From Lateolabrax maculatus (lineage: Eukaryota; Chordata; Actinopteri; Acropomatiformes; Lateolabracidae), in contig CM062210.1 in NCBI GenBank assembly GCA_031216445.1, positions 21,559,001 through 21,623,000 of the forward strand: a stretch of DNA of 64,000 nucleotides, written 5' to 3'. Below the pieces are notes generated by a model that saw only the letters and a program-made list of their open reading frames with translations, made no database searches and was not told the DNA's origin. The translations under genes were made by a program, and so were the position numbers. Below are positions 12,601 to 27,025 of this stretch, in pieces. Every line of letters begins with the position of its first letter. The stretch's first letter is position 1.

Positions 12601-15600
12601 CCTGCTCACACTTACACACACACAGTAATCAGGGAAAATGCCCGTGCTGATGTGTGTATGTGTTACCATGGTTACCAAATGATTTGCATAAATATTTACA
12701 TGGCTTATACAGATCAATTATAAATTTGTTTCCTGAACAGATTTCATGATGAGCAGATGGATTTATTAGTAGTTTAGCTTTTGAAATCATGCTAAAATCA
12801 CATATCTGCTATCATGAAATTCTGTTGTTGGTTCATTTGCTTTCACACCACAAACAAACCACACCAGAGTCCACTTGACAGTGGACCCGAGACCACCCTT
12901 TCAAGAGGTCTTAGTTTGGTTGTTTGGTCCACAACAGGGTATGATTGACAGCTTTCACACCAGAGTTTGTTTTAACTTAACCAAACAGGTTAGGTGTGAA
13001 AGCAGCCTTAATCTTTCAACAAGTCATCTGAAGTCGTCACCTTCGGCTCTGGAAAATTACATAAGGCATTCTCCACTACTATCTGACATTTTACAGACCA
13101 CACAACTAATCACAAAAATAAAAATCAGATTAAGTTGCAACCCTTATTATTCAGCCTGTACCAAGGTTTAAAGTGTTTGTTGTGTGTGCTTAGCCATGAT
13201 GGTCCTGTTTCTTAACATTAATTCTTTCTTTGACCACTTTTCTTCTTCTCTCTGCTGTACATGAGAATGGCTGGCTGTGAAACTCCTGTGACCGTGACGT
13301 GTAGCGTCACTTCATATAACGGCACACACATTGGACGTTCTACACAGAATAAGTAGTCAAGATACAGTAGTTGAATACTTTTATGTAGACTTGGGGTGTT
13401 TGGGATTTTAAACTGAAAATAATAGGTAGAAAGTGTTTTGAGGCAGATTTTCAGCACACAGGAGTGATTTACCTTGAGAAGCAAATCACTTCAATCACAG
13501 AGAAAATGAAAAGGGGTAAACTTTACTTTGCAACACACCACTTTCAGTAAGTGGCCTATGTTGTTGGGCCAAACAAAGCTAAAGTTAGCTCACTCCAAAC
13601 CACGGTAACCATGCTGTAACAATAACCAATAACAATGTGGCTTATCTCAGTTTGCATTACAAACATGATCAAGTGTAGGCGTGTCTTAAGTACAGAATCT
13701 GAACTGAATAAAGACTGAAAACAGGCACCATCAGCTGTCTGTGAACATCAGATCAAAACTGCTCATATTGGCAAGGGGTCAAGAGTCAGTAGAAGGGCCA
13801 GAGAAAGATCAAGAAAGCCATTCTCATCTGACACCAGAGATTATCTTTGAACAGAGACAGAGGTACACAAACACTTGTTATGACCAAAAGTACACAACTT
13901 TGGTCATGTTATGACACCCTAGCAAGTTCCATTTACTGAAGAAGTTTGTGGGATACAATCAGAAAGCCGCAGAAAAAGCTACTAAGTGAACCTTGAGTTT
14001 AGAATATTTCATCGCATATATCTGTCAGATATTTGTCCAGAGGGTATCTCATACATAAATGAGAGCTGGAGACGATTCCCTGGTGAACTTCTGATGGTCC
14101 ACACACACTCCACATTAGGCGGATAAGCATCTGGATAGTTGGGACTGTTAAATGCACCACTCTCCATCACCAGATCTCCTCCACAACCTGAGTAGAAGAA
14201 GTGAAAAGAATGAGTTTACCTGGAGATCCTGTCAGTATCAGTGTGTGCGCATGAGAAGAAAATGATTTTGATCAGTTCAAAAAAAAGTGTGTCCAGCTAG
14301 AACTGAGCAGTAAATCCTGGTATGTCTTACTGGAGGTTGATGCTGTGTAGGTGGCTCTGAACCCTTTTCTGGAGACGGATTCGTCTGAGATGAAGTTGAC
14401 CACCAAAGCATTACTGAAGGATGTCACTGGGTGAGGTATTTCCAATCCACAGTAGCGCCCTGACAAAAATGTACATTATATTTTAAAATTAATTCAAGGC
14501 TATTTAATTAATTCAACAAGCTGTTGACTTGTTACATTCAACCAAATTCTGCTCAGTAATCACATAATGTATCATGGTTAACTTATAGCTTACCCAATCA
14601 TTGTCAGTATTACAACAATATGCCCTGGTGAAAATAACACAGCAGACACCTAGTATTCTCTCTCTCTTTCACACACACAAAGCATAACAACCTATGGACG
14701 GTGCCTGGTAGTTGTCTCCATCCAGAATATTCACAGCATCATGAGAGCAGTTGGAGTAGATCATCTCTAACTCAAAGTCAGTGAATGACAGGGTCACATG
14801 GTTGACTGGCCACAGAAAGACAAAGGTTAAAAGTACAACAAAACATTATGTGTACACGATGTAAACAACAATAAGGTTTTCTATTCTGAGTGCCTTAACT
14901 GACGCAACTCACATGGTTCCTGTGCTCTGATGATCCAACTACAGTTCTGATTGGGTGGGTATGGTGCTGGGTACCATGGCGATGCAATGGCCCCATCATT
15001 ATCGTCTGCTATGATGGTTGCACCACAAGCTGTTAAAAACAAACAGACAAACAAACAAAATTAATGGTCAGTGTCTTCCACCCCTCGGTCACCAGAACAT
15101 GCAGGTTGAGCTGGCTGACCTTCCTACAATGGGACATGGATTGAACTTAGCTTTTAAGGTTTCAATGGGACAAAAAGGCTTCTTTGTTGTTGAAATAACT
15201 GGCTTAAGGCTTATCTTTCATCAAGCAATCAATATTGTACAGCTGTGTCCAGCAGGGTGCTTATGTTCCCAGTTTTAATTGTTCTTATATTTGTTCTAGA
15301 AATTGTTTTATTAGTCATATATAGTTAATTCAGTTAGGTTAACTAAGTTCTCTGGACATGTGTGTGGTGCACTCACTGTATTTGGCATTGTACCAGTGAG
15401 TACTTAAATAGATTAATTGGTGTGATATTTCACCCATATCCTAGTAATTGAAACAGAGAGGTCAAAGGAAACCCACCCTCAGAGAAGCGAGCACTGAAGC
15501 CACGGTGGTTGCGACTGGAATCGGACCTAAAACGAACATAGATGCTGTTCTGGGTGGAGGTGATGGAGTAAGGAAGACTGGTGCCACACACACGGGCAAG

Positions 15601-18600
15601 CAGAGGAGAAGATATGGTTGGACCATTATGGATCTACAGAGACAGACATATGGTTTTAGGAAAGTTATGTGGCTTTAATTCTTAAGCACAAGCATGCTTG
15701 TGTGCTTCTATAGTCAATGGTGAATAGAGTGCATATACAGTGGCTTCCAAAAGTATTCCCTCTTAAAAGTTTGGATTACAAATGATACCTACATACATTG
15801 TTCCATTAAGTATTATTACAAAACCCATATGGTGTAACGGTCATTTATCAAAGCCCAAATTAATTATTCTTCAGCAGACCTTTTAAAAAAAAATTATGCA
15901 ATGCTCAATAAATGTTTCCTGCATAAGTAGCCAACCCTTACACATTAGTACTTGGTAGAGCCACCTTTTGCTGCAATAACAGCTTTAAGTCTTTTGGGGT
16001 AAGTATCTACCAGCTTTGCATACTATTTGGGCGTGACTGTCACCACATCCAAAGCTAGCGGTGCCTTTTATAGGTAACAGTCTGTGGTGGTTTTCAAAAC
16101 GCAATCCAAATGCAACTTGTTGAAATTTTGAATAATTTATTGTCCAAAAATGGGTCACAAATGTTGACAAAATATATTCCATAATTCTTATTAAACTCAA
16201 TAGATGCTCAAATTTATAGTGGATAGCGATAAAGTGATCAAAATTGGCATTGATCCACCCTGGTTAAGAAAGCTTAGAAAACGGCTGTATTTCTTAAGGA
16301 AACTTAAGAAACCTAAATTCCCACGGCAAGTCCTTCTCAACTTTTACAGAGGAACAATAGGAAGCATCTTAACTGGAAACATCACAAATTGGCATGGGAA
16401 GTGCACAGTCCAGGACAGGAGGGCTCTGTTGAGATATGGCTCTTCTTTGGCAGAATCATTGGGTGTAATCACTAATGTCCCTTCAGGAAGAGCATACCTG
16501 CTCAATCTACCACCAATTCTCAACTCTCAACTCCATCCACGAACACAGGGTCAAGGTTGAACAGGTGGCTTGCTTTCTTCAGTGGCTTTCTGTAAAGCGT
16601 CAATTTCTTTTGGATAAGACCACTTCTGCACAAAACAGCCCTTTTCCATCTTATCTTTTATATTTACTGTACTTCTGACAGGATGTACCCTACAATAGGA
16701 TGGTGTTTCGTTGCTCTGATTGGTTGTCTGCGCCCATTGATAACGCCCCTTTGAAATCAAAAATGAACTGAGAGGTTCCAGACTAATACGCATTTAGGAA
16801 TTAGTGGGGATGCCAGGCTAACTTTACATGACCCTATGGTTCAGGGAGAGGGTTCTTTTGGCTGAAGTAGTAGCTCTTTGAACTTCAGGATCCAGGCTGC
16901 AGCTCTTGTGAGGTCTGTCCACTTGGAAAAGTAGTTCAGTAAGATGTATGATACCAAGCTATACCCAACTTCACTGGCATCACAGAAATGATGCAACTGT
17001 GCTGCTGTTATCCCCCCAAAGTCTTTGGGTCCAAAGCTTCTGCTGATGTTGAATATATCCAGTAGAACTAACTCATCCAACCATCTCTGCCACGCTTTAG
17101 CCGTTTCTTGTGGAATTTGGTAATCCCACTCCAGCTTTGTCATTGTAGAATTTATTTATCAGGGGGAATAACTGGTGCCAAGAATCCAAGAGGGTGAAAG
17201 TAAAGGCATCCTGCTCCACATTCCATTGAGCTTTAAGTGCCCTGTGAATATTTAGCTGGACTCCAGTGGTCCAGTGTTTTCATGCCTTTAGCCCTTTGAT
17301 CTTAAGGGATGATGGCCAGGATAGAGTAATGGTTGCTCACCCATTTGTTGAGTCCCCCTTTGGCACACAGGTCTGTGAGGTGTTGGTGCAGACATGTTGC
17401 TTGCGCCACAGTATTGACAGTTTTTTTTTGATTTTGTCATCAACACAGAAACTCTTTTGGATGGTGTTTACAAACTCATTTGGGTATTCATTCTGATTGT
17501 CAACAGCTGTTTTCAATAGGGCAAATGTAGCACAGCTTGGGGAAAATACAGCCATTCTGTGCGCCACCAGGTCTTTTGTGACTTCCCCATTGGGCTACCA
17601 GAGAACATGAAGAAAGTACATCTTGTTTTGCCACCCTCACCCGGTGGAACCTTCCAATAAATGTTGGGACCTTGTAGAAGTTCTTTGTTCAGGGAAGTTC
17701 CACCATATGCTGACACACAAACGCCACAAGTATGGTTTGCTTACGTCTGTGATAAATGTGGTATAAATCACACATTTCCTTTTGCATGTTCCAATTGGTC
17801 TTGAGGTACAACTTCTGCATATCCCTTTGCAATTACACCCTTCATTAAATTTTGTACTCACCAAAGAATTTCTAATCTTTGTTGAACCTTTTTTGCTTTG
17901 TGGTTGGACAAACTCACATTGGCCTTGCAGAAAGGCAACTTCAATCTGTAATGGCCATCCTACAACTCAGCTGAGCTTGACTCTATGTTCTTAAACTGTT
18001 GGTCTTCAACAGACATTTCTTTTTTGTCATCATAGAGCTGCTCAACATAGTCTTCATTATACTGCTTGACTAACAGATTTTCTATGGATATTCAATTAAC
18101 CTGCACTGCATTAGCAACTTTCATCACCATTCATGCTGAGTGGATCGTTGATGACCCACCCAAGTAGAGTCTTCATAGCGTTGGGCTTACGACCCTCACT
18201 ATTAATCACTCTCCATGGTTCCATGGCCTTTGGGGCATTGACACCTACAATATAAGAAGTCCAATGCTGGCATTGATGGGTGTCAAGTCAACATCCTCAA
18301 GATAAGGGTATTTTCTGATGTCCTCCTGTCCTTGTGATATGCTTCAGTCTGCTGTTGGCAGTGGCAGCAGTGTACCAGATGGTGATGAAGGAGGTGTGGA
18401 TGGACTCGATGATGGCAGTGTAGAAGTGCACCATCATTGTCTTTGGCAGGTTGAACTTCTATAGCTGCTGCAGGAAGTACATCCTCTGCTGTGCTTTTTT
18501 GGTGAGAGAGCTGATGTTCAGCTCCCAGTTAAAGTCCTGTGAGATGATGGTGCCCATGAAGCAGAAGGACTCCACAGTGGACTGGGGAGACCCCCAGGGT

Positions 18601-21600
18601 GATGGGGGCTGGTTGGGCTGGGTTCTTCATGAAGTCTACAACCATCTACAACTTCATGAAAGGATGCAGCTTTGAGGGGTACCGGGGCTGATGGTCTGGG
18701 AGTCAGAGACATGTTATCCCTGCTTTTGCCTTGTGCTTGGGGTCATGTCCTGCTGAAAGGTGAACTTTTTGAACCTAAGCTTCAGTTTTTAGCGGGGTGA
18801 AGCAGGTTCTCTTGCTCTGTATCCCTGTATTCTGCTCCTTCCATTCTTCTTGCTGAGTAAAAGCATCCCCAGAGCATGATGCTGCCGCCGCAAACTTTAC
18901 TGTTGCATAGGTGTTTGCTGATGCATGGGCAAGGTTTGTGCCACACACAATAATTAGAATCTTGGCCAAAAATTTCTATGTTGGTTTCATCTGACCACAT
19001 CTCAGCTGGGTCACTCTCATGCTTTCTGGCAAACTCCAGGGGTGTGTTGATGTGTTTTCTCTTGGTTAATGGCTTCTTTTTTGCCACCCAATCATACAGG
19101 CAACATTTAAGCAAAGCTCTTGATATGGTTAACTTGTGCACCTTCACTCCACTCTCAGTCACTGATCTCTGTAGCTCCCTCAAAGCGATTGTTGTATTGT
19201 TGGTAACTTCCCTCACAAGTCTCCTTCTTGTTTGACATTTGAGGGAAGGCCTTGTCTACGCAGTGCCTGGGTGGTATGATGCAGCTTTCATTTCCTCACT
19301 ATTGATCCAACAGTGGTCACTGAGATATCTAAACAGTTGGATATTATATTGCCTAATTTGTGTATGTCTATTATGTTATCGCAAACTTCCTTAAAATGTG
19401 CTTTGGTCTTCACTTTCACACCTTTCTTCAGATTCACTGTCTGGCCAATGATACTTAAACTTAGGTTGTTTTACATGTTTAACAGGGGGAGGCCAATTGT
19501 AAGCCAATTGTTTCCTCCTTAGGGCAACATGTCTCATCTGTGTAAACTTGGAGCTTCATGGGGAATGGGTTTTTCAGTGATTAAATAATAAACAAAATAT
19601 TTTTTGACATTAAACCAATGTCACTTTAAAATAGGTAAATAAAAATAAATCTCAATGTATAATTTGTAATTCAGACAAATCTGACGACTTTTAAGGAGGT
19701 TGAATACTTTTGCATGCCACTGTATGTAGAACTTTCCTACCTTAATGGACAAATCACTTTACACACCTCTCATCCTCCCATTAACAAACACACATACACA
19801 CACATACACACACATACAGACACACACACACACACTCACACACTGAAGGCAGCAGAGGTACCAGGCTACGCCCTGGCCTGCCCACCAGTAGCAATCAGGA
19901 TTCAGTGTGGACAGTAAGAGCCAGTGTGTTTATCAGTGATTCAAGCTGTAGTTATATGCAACCACTTGCATTTATAAACCACTGAAAAAAAATAAAATAA
20001 AAATAAAAGACCACCTGGAAGCTCTAAAAGGTCAGTGACAGTACAAAATTGCCTTCCACAATGTTCTTGAAGTACAAATTGAATGTTCCTAAATCAGTCA
20101 CTCACAGCCACATAGTCCCAAGAGCAGTTGCTATGATGTTCAATGTCGAGGTCAGAAAAATTTAAGAAGACACGGTGGTTGGGACCCACAGTGATGACCC
20201 AGGAACAATCCACATTGCTGGGATAGCTGCTGGGATACAAAGGAGAATGGATCTCCCCTGATGGAGCTGTGACTGGGCCTCCACAGCCTGCAGGAAGAAG
20301 AACAGTTGATTAAAGGCTACACACAATAAAATTAGCCTCCTACATCACTGTGATAACTGTATAAGGAGCGATTCATAATAAATGATTTGATTGTCTCCAA
20401 TAGCTTGGACTCTCTAGTGGTAACTGAGACATGATTGATTTTGATTGATATTGTTTTATCTAAGTATGACAGTGCTTATTCTGGGTGATTAAAATATTCA
20501 TGCATGTTGTCCTTCCCAACACATGGTCTGGTGAGTTCCTAAACCTTTCATTTCATTCAACCTGTTACAATCAGTTAAATAACCAACACATTCCAAAGGC
20601 CATATCCTTCATCTGGTAGCCTACTTTCTTCTGGTTTTTGCCCAGAGAATGTTGATTTACTGGATGTCTTTGTATCAGACCACAAAGATCACTTTGATGC
20701 AGATCTCTGTTTTGAGGGTCATGTTAGGAACAATGTCCAGCCTTGCTTCTTTCAGCTAAAGAAAATTCTAAAATCAGATCATTCCTGTCTCCCACTGATT
20801 TGAAGTTATTCATTTTATTTTTTCCCGCCTGGCCTTCTGTAATGTACTTTATGCCAGTATCATTCAGAGCTCCCTTCACCAATTGTTTTATTACATTTTT
20901 ATTCCAAATTTTATTGATCCCTTTTAAAGCCATAAATAGACTCCCTTCAAATTATATCAAGGATGTGATATGTGCCCAGGTGTTCTTTGAGATTGGTGTA
21001 TGCAGCCCTGCCGGTTGTTCCCAGCTTCTGCTTATTGAAATCAGATAGGCTACATAATTAGCGTCTTTAAAATCCTTTCTTAAAACTCTCTTTTAAGTGT
21101 TTATGAATTAGAAGTTACTGGGTTTTAACATTTCACTCCTTCCATTTTACATTTTTTAAACTTATTTTAATTTCCCCCAATATTTTTGCTTCCTTTGTTG
21201 TTTTTATTTGTTTAATTTTCATTCATTCATTAAATTATATTCTGACATAACAATTTGGCAATTTTACTCTGCATGATGCCTGCCTCCCCAAGAGGACTTT
21301 ATTTCTTTGATGAACTTGTTACTTACCTTACCTCATGTATTGTAAATGAAATCTCAAGCTACATTTCACCTCTCTGTCCTGCTGATGATACCCATACAGT
21401 CGCTACTGTTGTGGTTGAAGAAGAATAAACATTGAGCCCCCCTCAGACTGATAGAGAATACACATTGGGGCCCCCCTGCAGACTTGCTGAATTGATTAAG
21501 TCTGGACCCCCTTCCCTTATGCTATGTCTGGAGTTCCTTCCCCTCTGCTAATTAACCCTTTGATCTCGTAAACTAGGTGTCCCCTGCAATGTCCCCTTCC

Positions 21601-24600
21601 TACCTTTTGTTTCCTGTTGTTCTTACGTCACTGCTTTGATCATACTGTATAAAACTGTATCTCTGTCTTGACTCTGGGTCCACTCACCGATTCGCTCTGT
21701 GTCTGTCAGTGCACCAGTGTGCCGGCATGTTTGAATAAACTCACAACACTACAGCAAACCTCTAACCTGGACTTGGATTTTTCCACAACATGGTACTCTA
21801 TGGTATAGGCTTGGCATGCCATATGGGCATGCACTCAATGATGTCCACCCACCTCCCTGGACTTCAGCCCAGCTTGCATTGAAACCTCGACCACTGACGT
21901 AGGCATCAGACTTGAAGCGCACTGTAAGCAAGTTGCCTGTGCTAGAGACGTGCATTGGGCTGGATGTGGTGCTGCAGAGCTTGGCTAGCTGTGGGGCAGT
22001 CAGGTCTGGGCCTCCATACACCTGAGGGGAAGGGACAACAGAAGCTGGTTATGTGTTATTTTACACGTGTCTCAGATGAATCGTTTGACTTTTTCTTTGA
22101 TTACAATGTAACCAATGAAAACAATTAAGAGCATATGTATCCCACTCAGAAATGTTTCCTGGATGGAGTTTCACTCCACAAGACTTTCACTGTACTGCAT
22201 GTGAATTTCTGGCCTAAAGACCACTAAAATCACCTATTCAGATTTGACCACCTAGAGCAATGCTGCAATAAGCACTTGCATCAACACAACAGCTTTTTAT
22301 GAACTATTCACAGTACACTAGCATTAGAGATGAGGTTATTAGCCAATGAAATATCTTACTTCAAGCACATCATAGTTGCAGTCTTGGTGGAACTCCACAT
22401 CAAACTCATGGATCGTGAGGGTCATGCTGCTGCTGGCTGATGTGGTGATATACCAGATGCACTCTCTGTTTTCTGGATACCTGTTGGGGTAGTCTGGGCT
22501 GTTGAAGGAGCCACTGGGACCAGAGAGCTCCCCACCACAACCTGCAGGGACACACACCAAGTCAGAGAGGACTAAAACTATTTTATATTGTTCTAACCAA
22601 GTGTGCAAAAATGGCACCTGAACCTGACACTATTTATTTAGTACAGTAATGGTCCATGGGAGGAGAGCCGCAGTAGAGGGTGTACTGCATCTTGGTGGCA
22701 GAAATGACAAGGACAGGCATCATTTGGAATTCTGGAAAATCATTTGGCAATTAAAAATATCTCTTTTTTGTGGTCAGTTCCCACTTTTGGGGGGGGGCAG
22801 TGCAGAGGCAGACAGGAAACACGTAGATAGAAAGGGTATGATATGCAGCAAAGGCCCCTGGCTTAAATCAAACAAGGGACGTTGAACTTGGCTATTGGAG
22901 TGCCCAAAGATATAAGATAATTGTTATTTAAAAAGTATCATTACGATGAAATGGCCAGTTTTAGAAACATGAGGATTAAAAAGGCAACTGTCAAATTAAA
23001 CTGAATCCAATTTTCAAATTAATGTAAGAAATAAAAAAAAGAAAAACACAATTTTAAATTAAAATTATGGCACTACATTAGTATTTAACTGCAGATGGGT
23101 GGCTCATTGGGATAAATAATAAATTATGCACGAAAAACATGGTGACTGCTAGAACTTGTCTTGTGACTTCAACCTTAAAGAGTCCTCATCTACTCTTGAC
23201 AGAATATTTGAGTTTCTGTTTTCACATTTGCAACTCTGCACATTTTGGACAACAATAAGTTTCCTCTTAGGAAAACAGGATTCTGGAACTTTCAGTGTGT
23301 CATGATGGGGAAACCCTGTGTTTAACAGGGATGAGAATAGCAAATGTGATTGCTTGGGATTGGCCCTGCCTCCAACACACTCATCTATAATGTATTATAG
23401 TCTATGCTTTCTGATTTCACCCTGTATTCAAGCGTACCACAGGTGCACCATGTGGACGAGGCCACAAAATTTCCAAATGTCAGCTGGCACACCCCAAACA
23501 TGCTGGGTATAAATGCTCTTGACTGAAATTCATGCCAGCCCTGTTGATTCACAACAATAGAGCCCTTATACTTTAAAATTTTTAAGACCTGGAGTATCAC
23601 TATTTTATATTTCATATTAATGCACTCATTGTATATTTTGAATTGTAAAACCTTACCAAACACAGATCTATGTAACCCAGGCCTACAACAACAAAACTAC
23701 ATTTCCTTCTTACCATTCTGGTACCACATCATCTGGAAGCCAGACATGGAAACAGAGGAGTCTGTTCTGAAAACCATGGTGAGGGCTGAGCTTGTGGTGC
23801 TGTTGGCTGGAGGGGGCGTGTATCCACAGAATGTACCAATCAGAGGAGCTTGCTCGCTAGGCCCATTATAGAGCTAGGACAGTAATATTTGGAGAAAGTG
23901 GTATGAGTTTCACAAAAACATATCTGTACATTATGGGTTGACAAAAAAAAAAAAAAAAACAGGAACACCCAACACTATAATGCTACAATACCAGTATCTT
24001 GGAAAAGTCTGGACTTGAGTTTTAAAATTTGAAATTTTTTTAAGTTCACTAAGGAAAGATTTATTTAATTGGACTACATATTTTTCAAGTGTTACTGTCC
24101 GTGTGTCTACCCCCTGTACATATTAAACAAAACCCACACATAACATCAATGTGAAGCACTTTGTGACACCTGTTCTTGAAAGTTGCTTTATAAATAATCT
24201 GATTATTATTATAACATTATGATGTTCTGCATATAAAAACATGCCAGATTTTAATGAATTTTATTAAATGTTGTGGCACACCCTAGATTAGTCTTTGTCA
24301 GGATCCTGAGAGGATCCTGCAGTTTTTAACAGATTTTTTTGGGTGACAAGGTAGCACACCATTACAGTACTTACACTGATTGGTAAGTTTAGTTTTTCAG
24401 AGTCTGCCATAGACATCAGGTCTCTTATATGTTTAAGATGTCTGTTATATCTTTAAGATGATAGAATGCTGATCTTGTTATTGAATTTATGTGGTTGGCA
24501 AAGTTTAGGTCAGAGTCTATGACTACACCCAAATTCTTTATCTCTATTGAGTTGTATAAAGTTGTGGAACATTGAGTCATTAATCTGGTTAATGCACTAA

Positions 24601-26962
24601 ATCACTTTTTCAACAGGATGGAAGACATCAGAGAGGTAACAGAGGTATACACCGCTTTTTAACACAGGTTTGATAACAGAAGTTTTCATAGCATCTAGTA
24701 AAACACCAGAAGAGGGAGTTATTAATGATCTGAAATCTAATTTATGCTGATTTATGAAGTCATTGACAAGAACGGACTTGTTTGGTAGTGATTTTACATT
24801 AAGTAAGGCTTTAATGTTTTTGTAACGGAGGGGAGAGTAACTGAGGTTTGCTAAGGAACAGCTATCAGGTTGGATGAAGTCACAGTGCATGAGTAATACT
24901 GACTATTTGGTCTAATAGTGAACCTTAACATAAATAACTGTAGGCCTGTGTGGTGACTGTGTGGTGACTGTGGTGGAAGTAAGGGGGTCACCAGATACAG
25001 TATCCACATCTACATCTGTTTGTCTATTTCTGTGTATGTACGTTGAGAGCAATGGAAAAAAGAGAAAAAGAAAAAGAGTTAAATTCCTTGTATGTGTAAG
25101 CATATATGGCCAATAAAGCTGATTCCGATTCTAATTCTGATCTCCAGAGCAGGGTAAAAGAATATGACTTAGTTCTGTCAAAAACTAAATTACTACAGTT
25201 TAATAGTCCAGAGACCTGGAATGATGCCAAATTGAATAAGAGAGGGGGTCCAGAACAGTGGGCGGCACTCACAAATGTTGCGTTTGATATGGTTGAATAG
25301 TGTGTACCTTGATGTAGTCAAAGTTACAACTGCTGGAGGTGGCCTCCAGCTGAAAGGCAGTAAAGGTGTAGTTGACGGTGTTTCCACTACTGGCCTGGAT
25401 GGTCCAGCTGCAATGGGAGTTGGCTGGGTAGTTGTTGGGAAAGTTCAGTGACTCCACCATGCCTTTGTGTTGGCCTGAGATGAGCACACTATGGCATTCT
25501 GAAAACAAATATAACCAAACCCTATTACATAGTACAACACAACACAAAACTACTTTCATTTGAATCAAATATATGTAGTTGGACTACAACTACACACACA
25601 ATTCAGTGTGTTCATGTGTGTATTCGTACTGGAGGTGTATGATGCAAGGAAGCCTCCAGTGCTGATGCTGCTGTCAGTGCGTAGTTTGATGTAGAGCTGA
25701 TTGCTGGAAGAGTTGATGGGGATTGGCAGCTGACTGCCACACAACATGGCCAGCTGTGGAGCACTGCTGCTGTTACCATCATACACCTGAACATACACAC
25801 ACATGAAAAAGTATTATCTATCTAAAAAATGTTTAAGGATGCTTTACAAAGTATGCATTAACCATTTAATACAGTATTATAATAACTTGAAACTTTATAA
25901 TAGTAATAATTTATAATTGTTATAATTTGTTATTAGCTATGATACAATATATAATTTAACTAATTATTTTATATTCCATAAACTAATGATAAAATAACAT
26001 AAATTGTAGCATTACTAATAAGTAATAAACATTATTGTCATTTCATTGTTTGTTAACAGTAAAATAACGATTAACTAAAGTGTAGTTGACTATCAATTTA
26101 TCATTTATCAGTGATGGTTATTACAAAGTGTTATAGAAAAAGAAGAAAGTGAATAGATGGTCCTTGGTAAAACGAATTGTTCTCCCATCTTTAGTGGGTT
26201 TACACACTAATGACACAGGACTAAGAACAACAGTGAAGCAAATAGGACAATGTTTTAAGAAAAACTTTTTTACACATTTTACTTACTCACCAGAAAGTGT
26301 TCTCACTATAGATGACACATTAAGAGCCATCTTTAAACCATTTAAAATGGACTTACATCTCTCAAAAGAAACAAAAGGGAAACAACATTGGTGATTCTGG
26401 TGGTGGCTCAGTAAGTTTATAATAATATGTAATATGTATGTATAATGTAAAACGTATTTAAAAACTATGCTAAAAACAGACAATCAACATTTAAATTGTA
26501 TTTCTTGGCACGTTATCATCGCCAACTGCTGATCAGTGGAATAGTGTGAAACCAAAAGAACTGTGTATTGCGTCAAAGAAGTGCAATCACATGTGTATAG
26601 GCTTCCTTGGGCACAGGCACAGGATCCAAACAAAATGTTTTTTTGAATCACAATATTCAATTTGATAAAGTCAAGTGTTCAGCCTGTAAACTAATGATCT
26701 TAAAACTGCAGCATAACGCACTTACATGCTGTGAGGTATATTACTCACAGCCAGGTAATCAAAAGTGCAAGCAGAGCTGGACTCCAGGTGGAAATCAGAG
26801 AAAGAGAGGAGGAGCTGGCTGCCCTGGCTGGTCCTGATGTTCCAGTAGCACTCAGCATTAGGGTGGTAGGGCAGGGGATAGTTAGGAGAGGAAAATGCCC
26901 CAGATGCAGTTGTCAACATCCCTCCACAGCCTTGGAAAAAGGAATGAAATCAAATGGGCAGG

Positions 26963-27025
<63 letters not shown>

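Larger units (their letters stand above)
15738..19722 (-). mobile_element. Tc1-like element, second family, split by nested insertions
   Basis: Ends CAGTGGCTTCCAAAAGTATT and, inverted, CAGTGGCATGCAAAAGTATT, flanked by TA. The transposase lies on the minus strand: N-terminal and catalytic part at 18727-19216 (WSDETNIEIFG, GGSIMLWGCF, QQDMTPS) and C-terminal tail (KLVDTYPKRLKAVIAAKGG) at 15950-16023. The part with the third catalytic residue is missing; unrelated elements fill 16024-18726. Inactive. Confidence 0.85.

Noticed and set aside
18978..19235. Plus-strand ORF antisense to the Tc1 transposase
   Set aside because: Mirrors the minus-strand transposase; no independent support.
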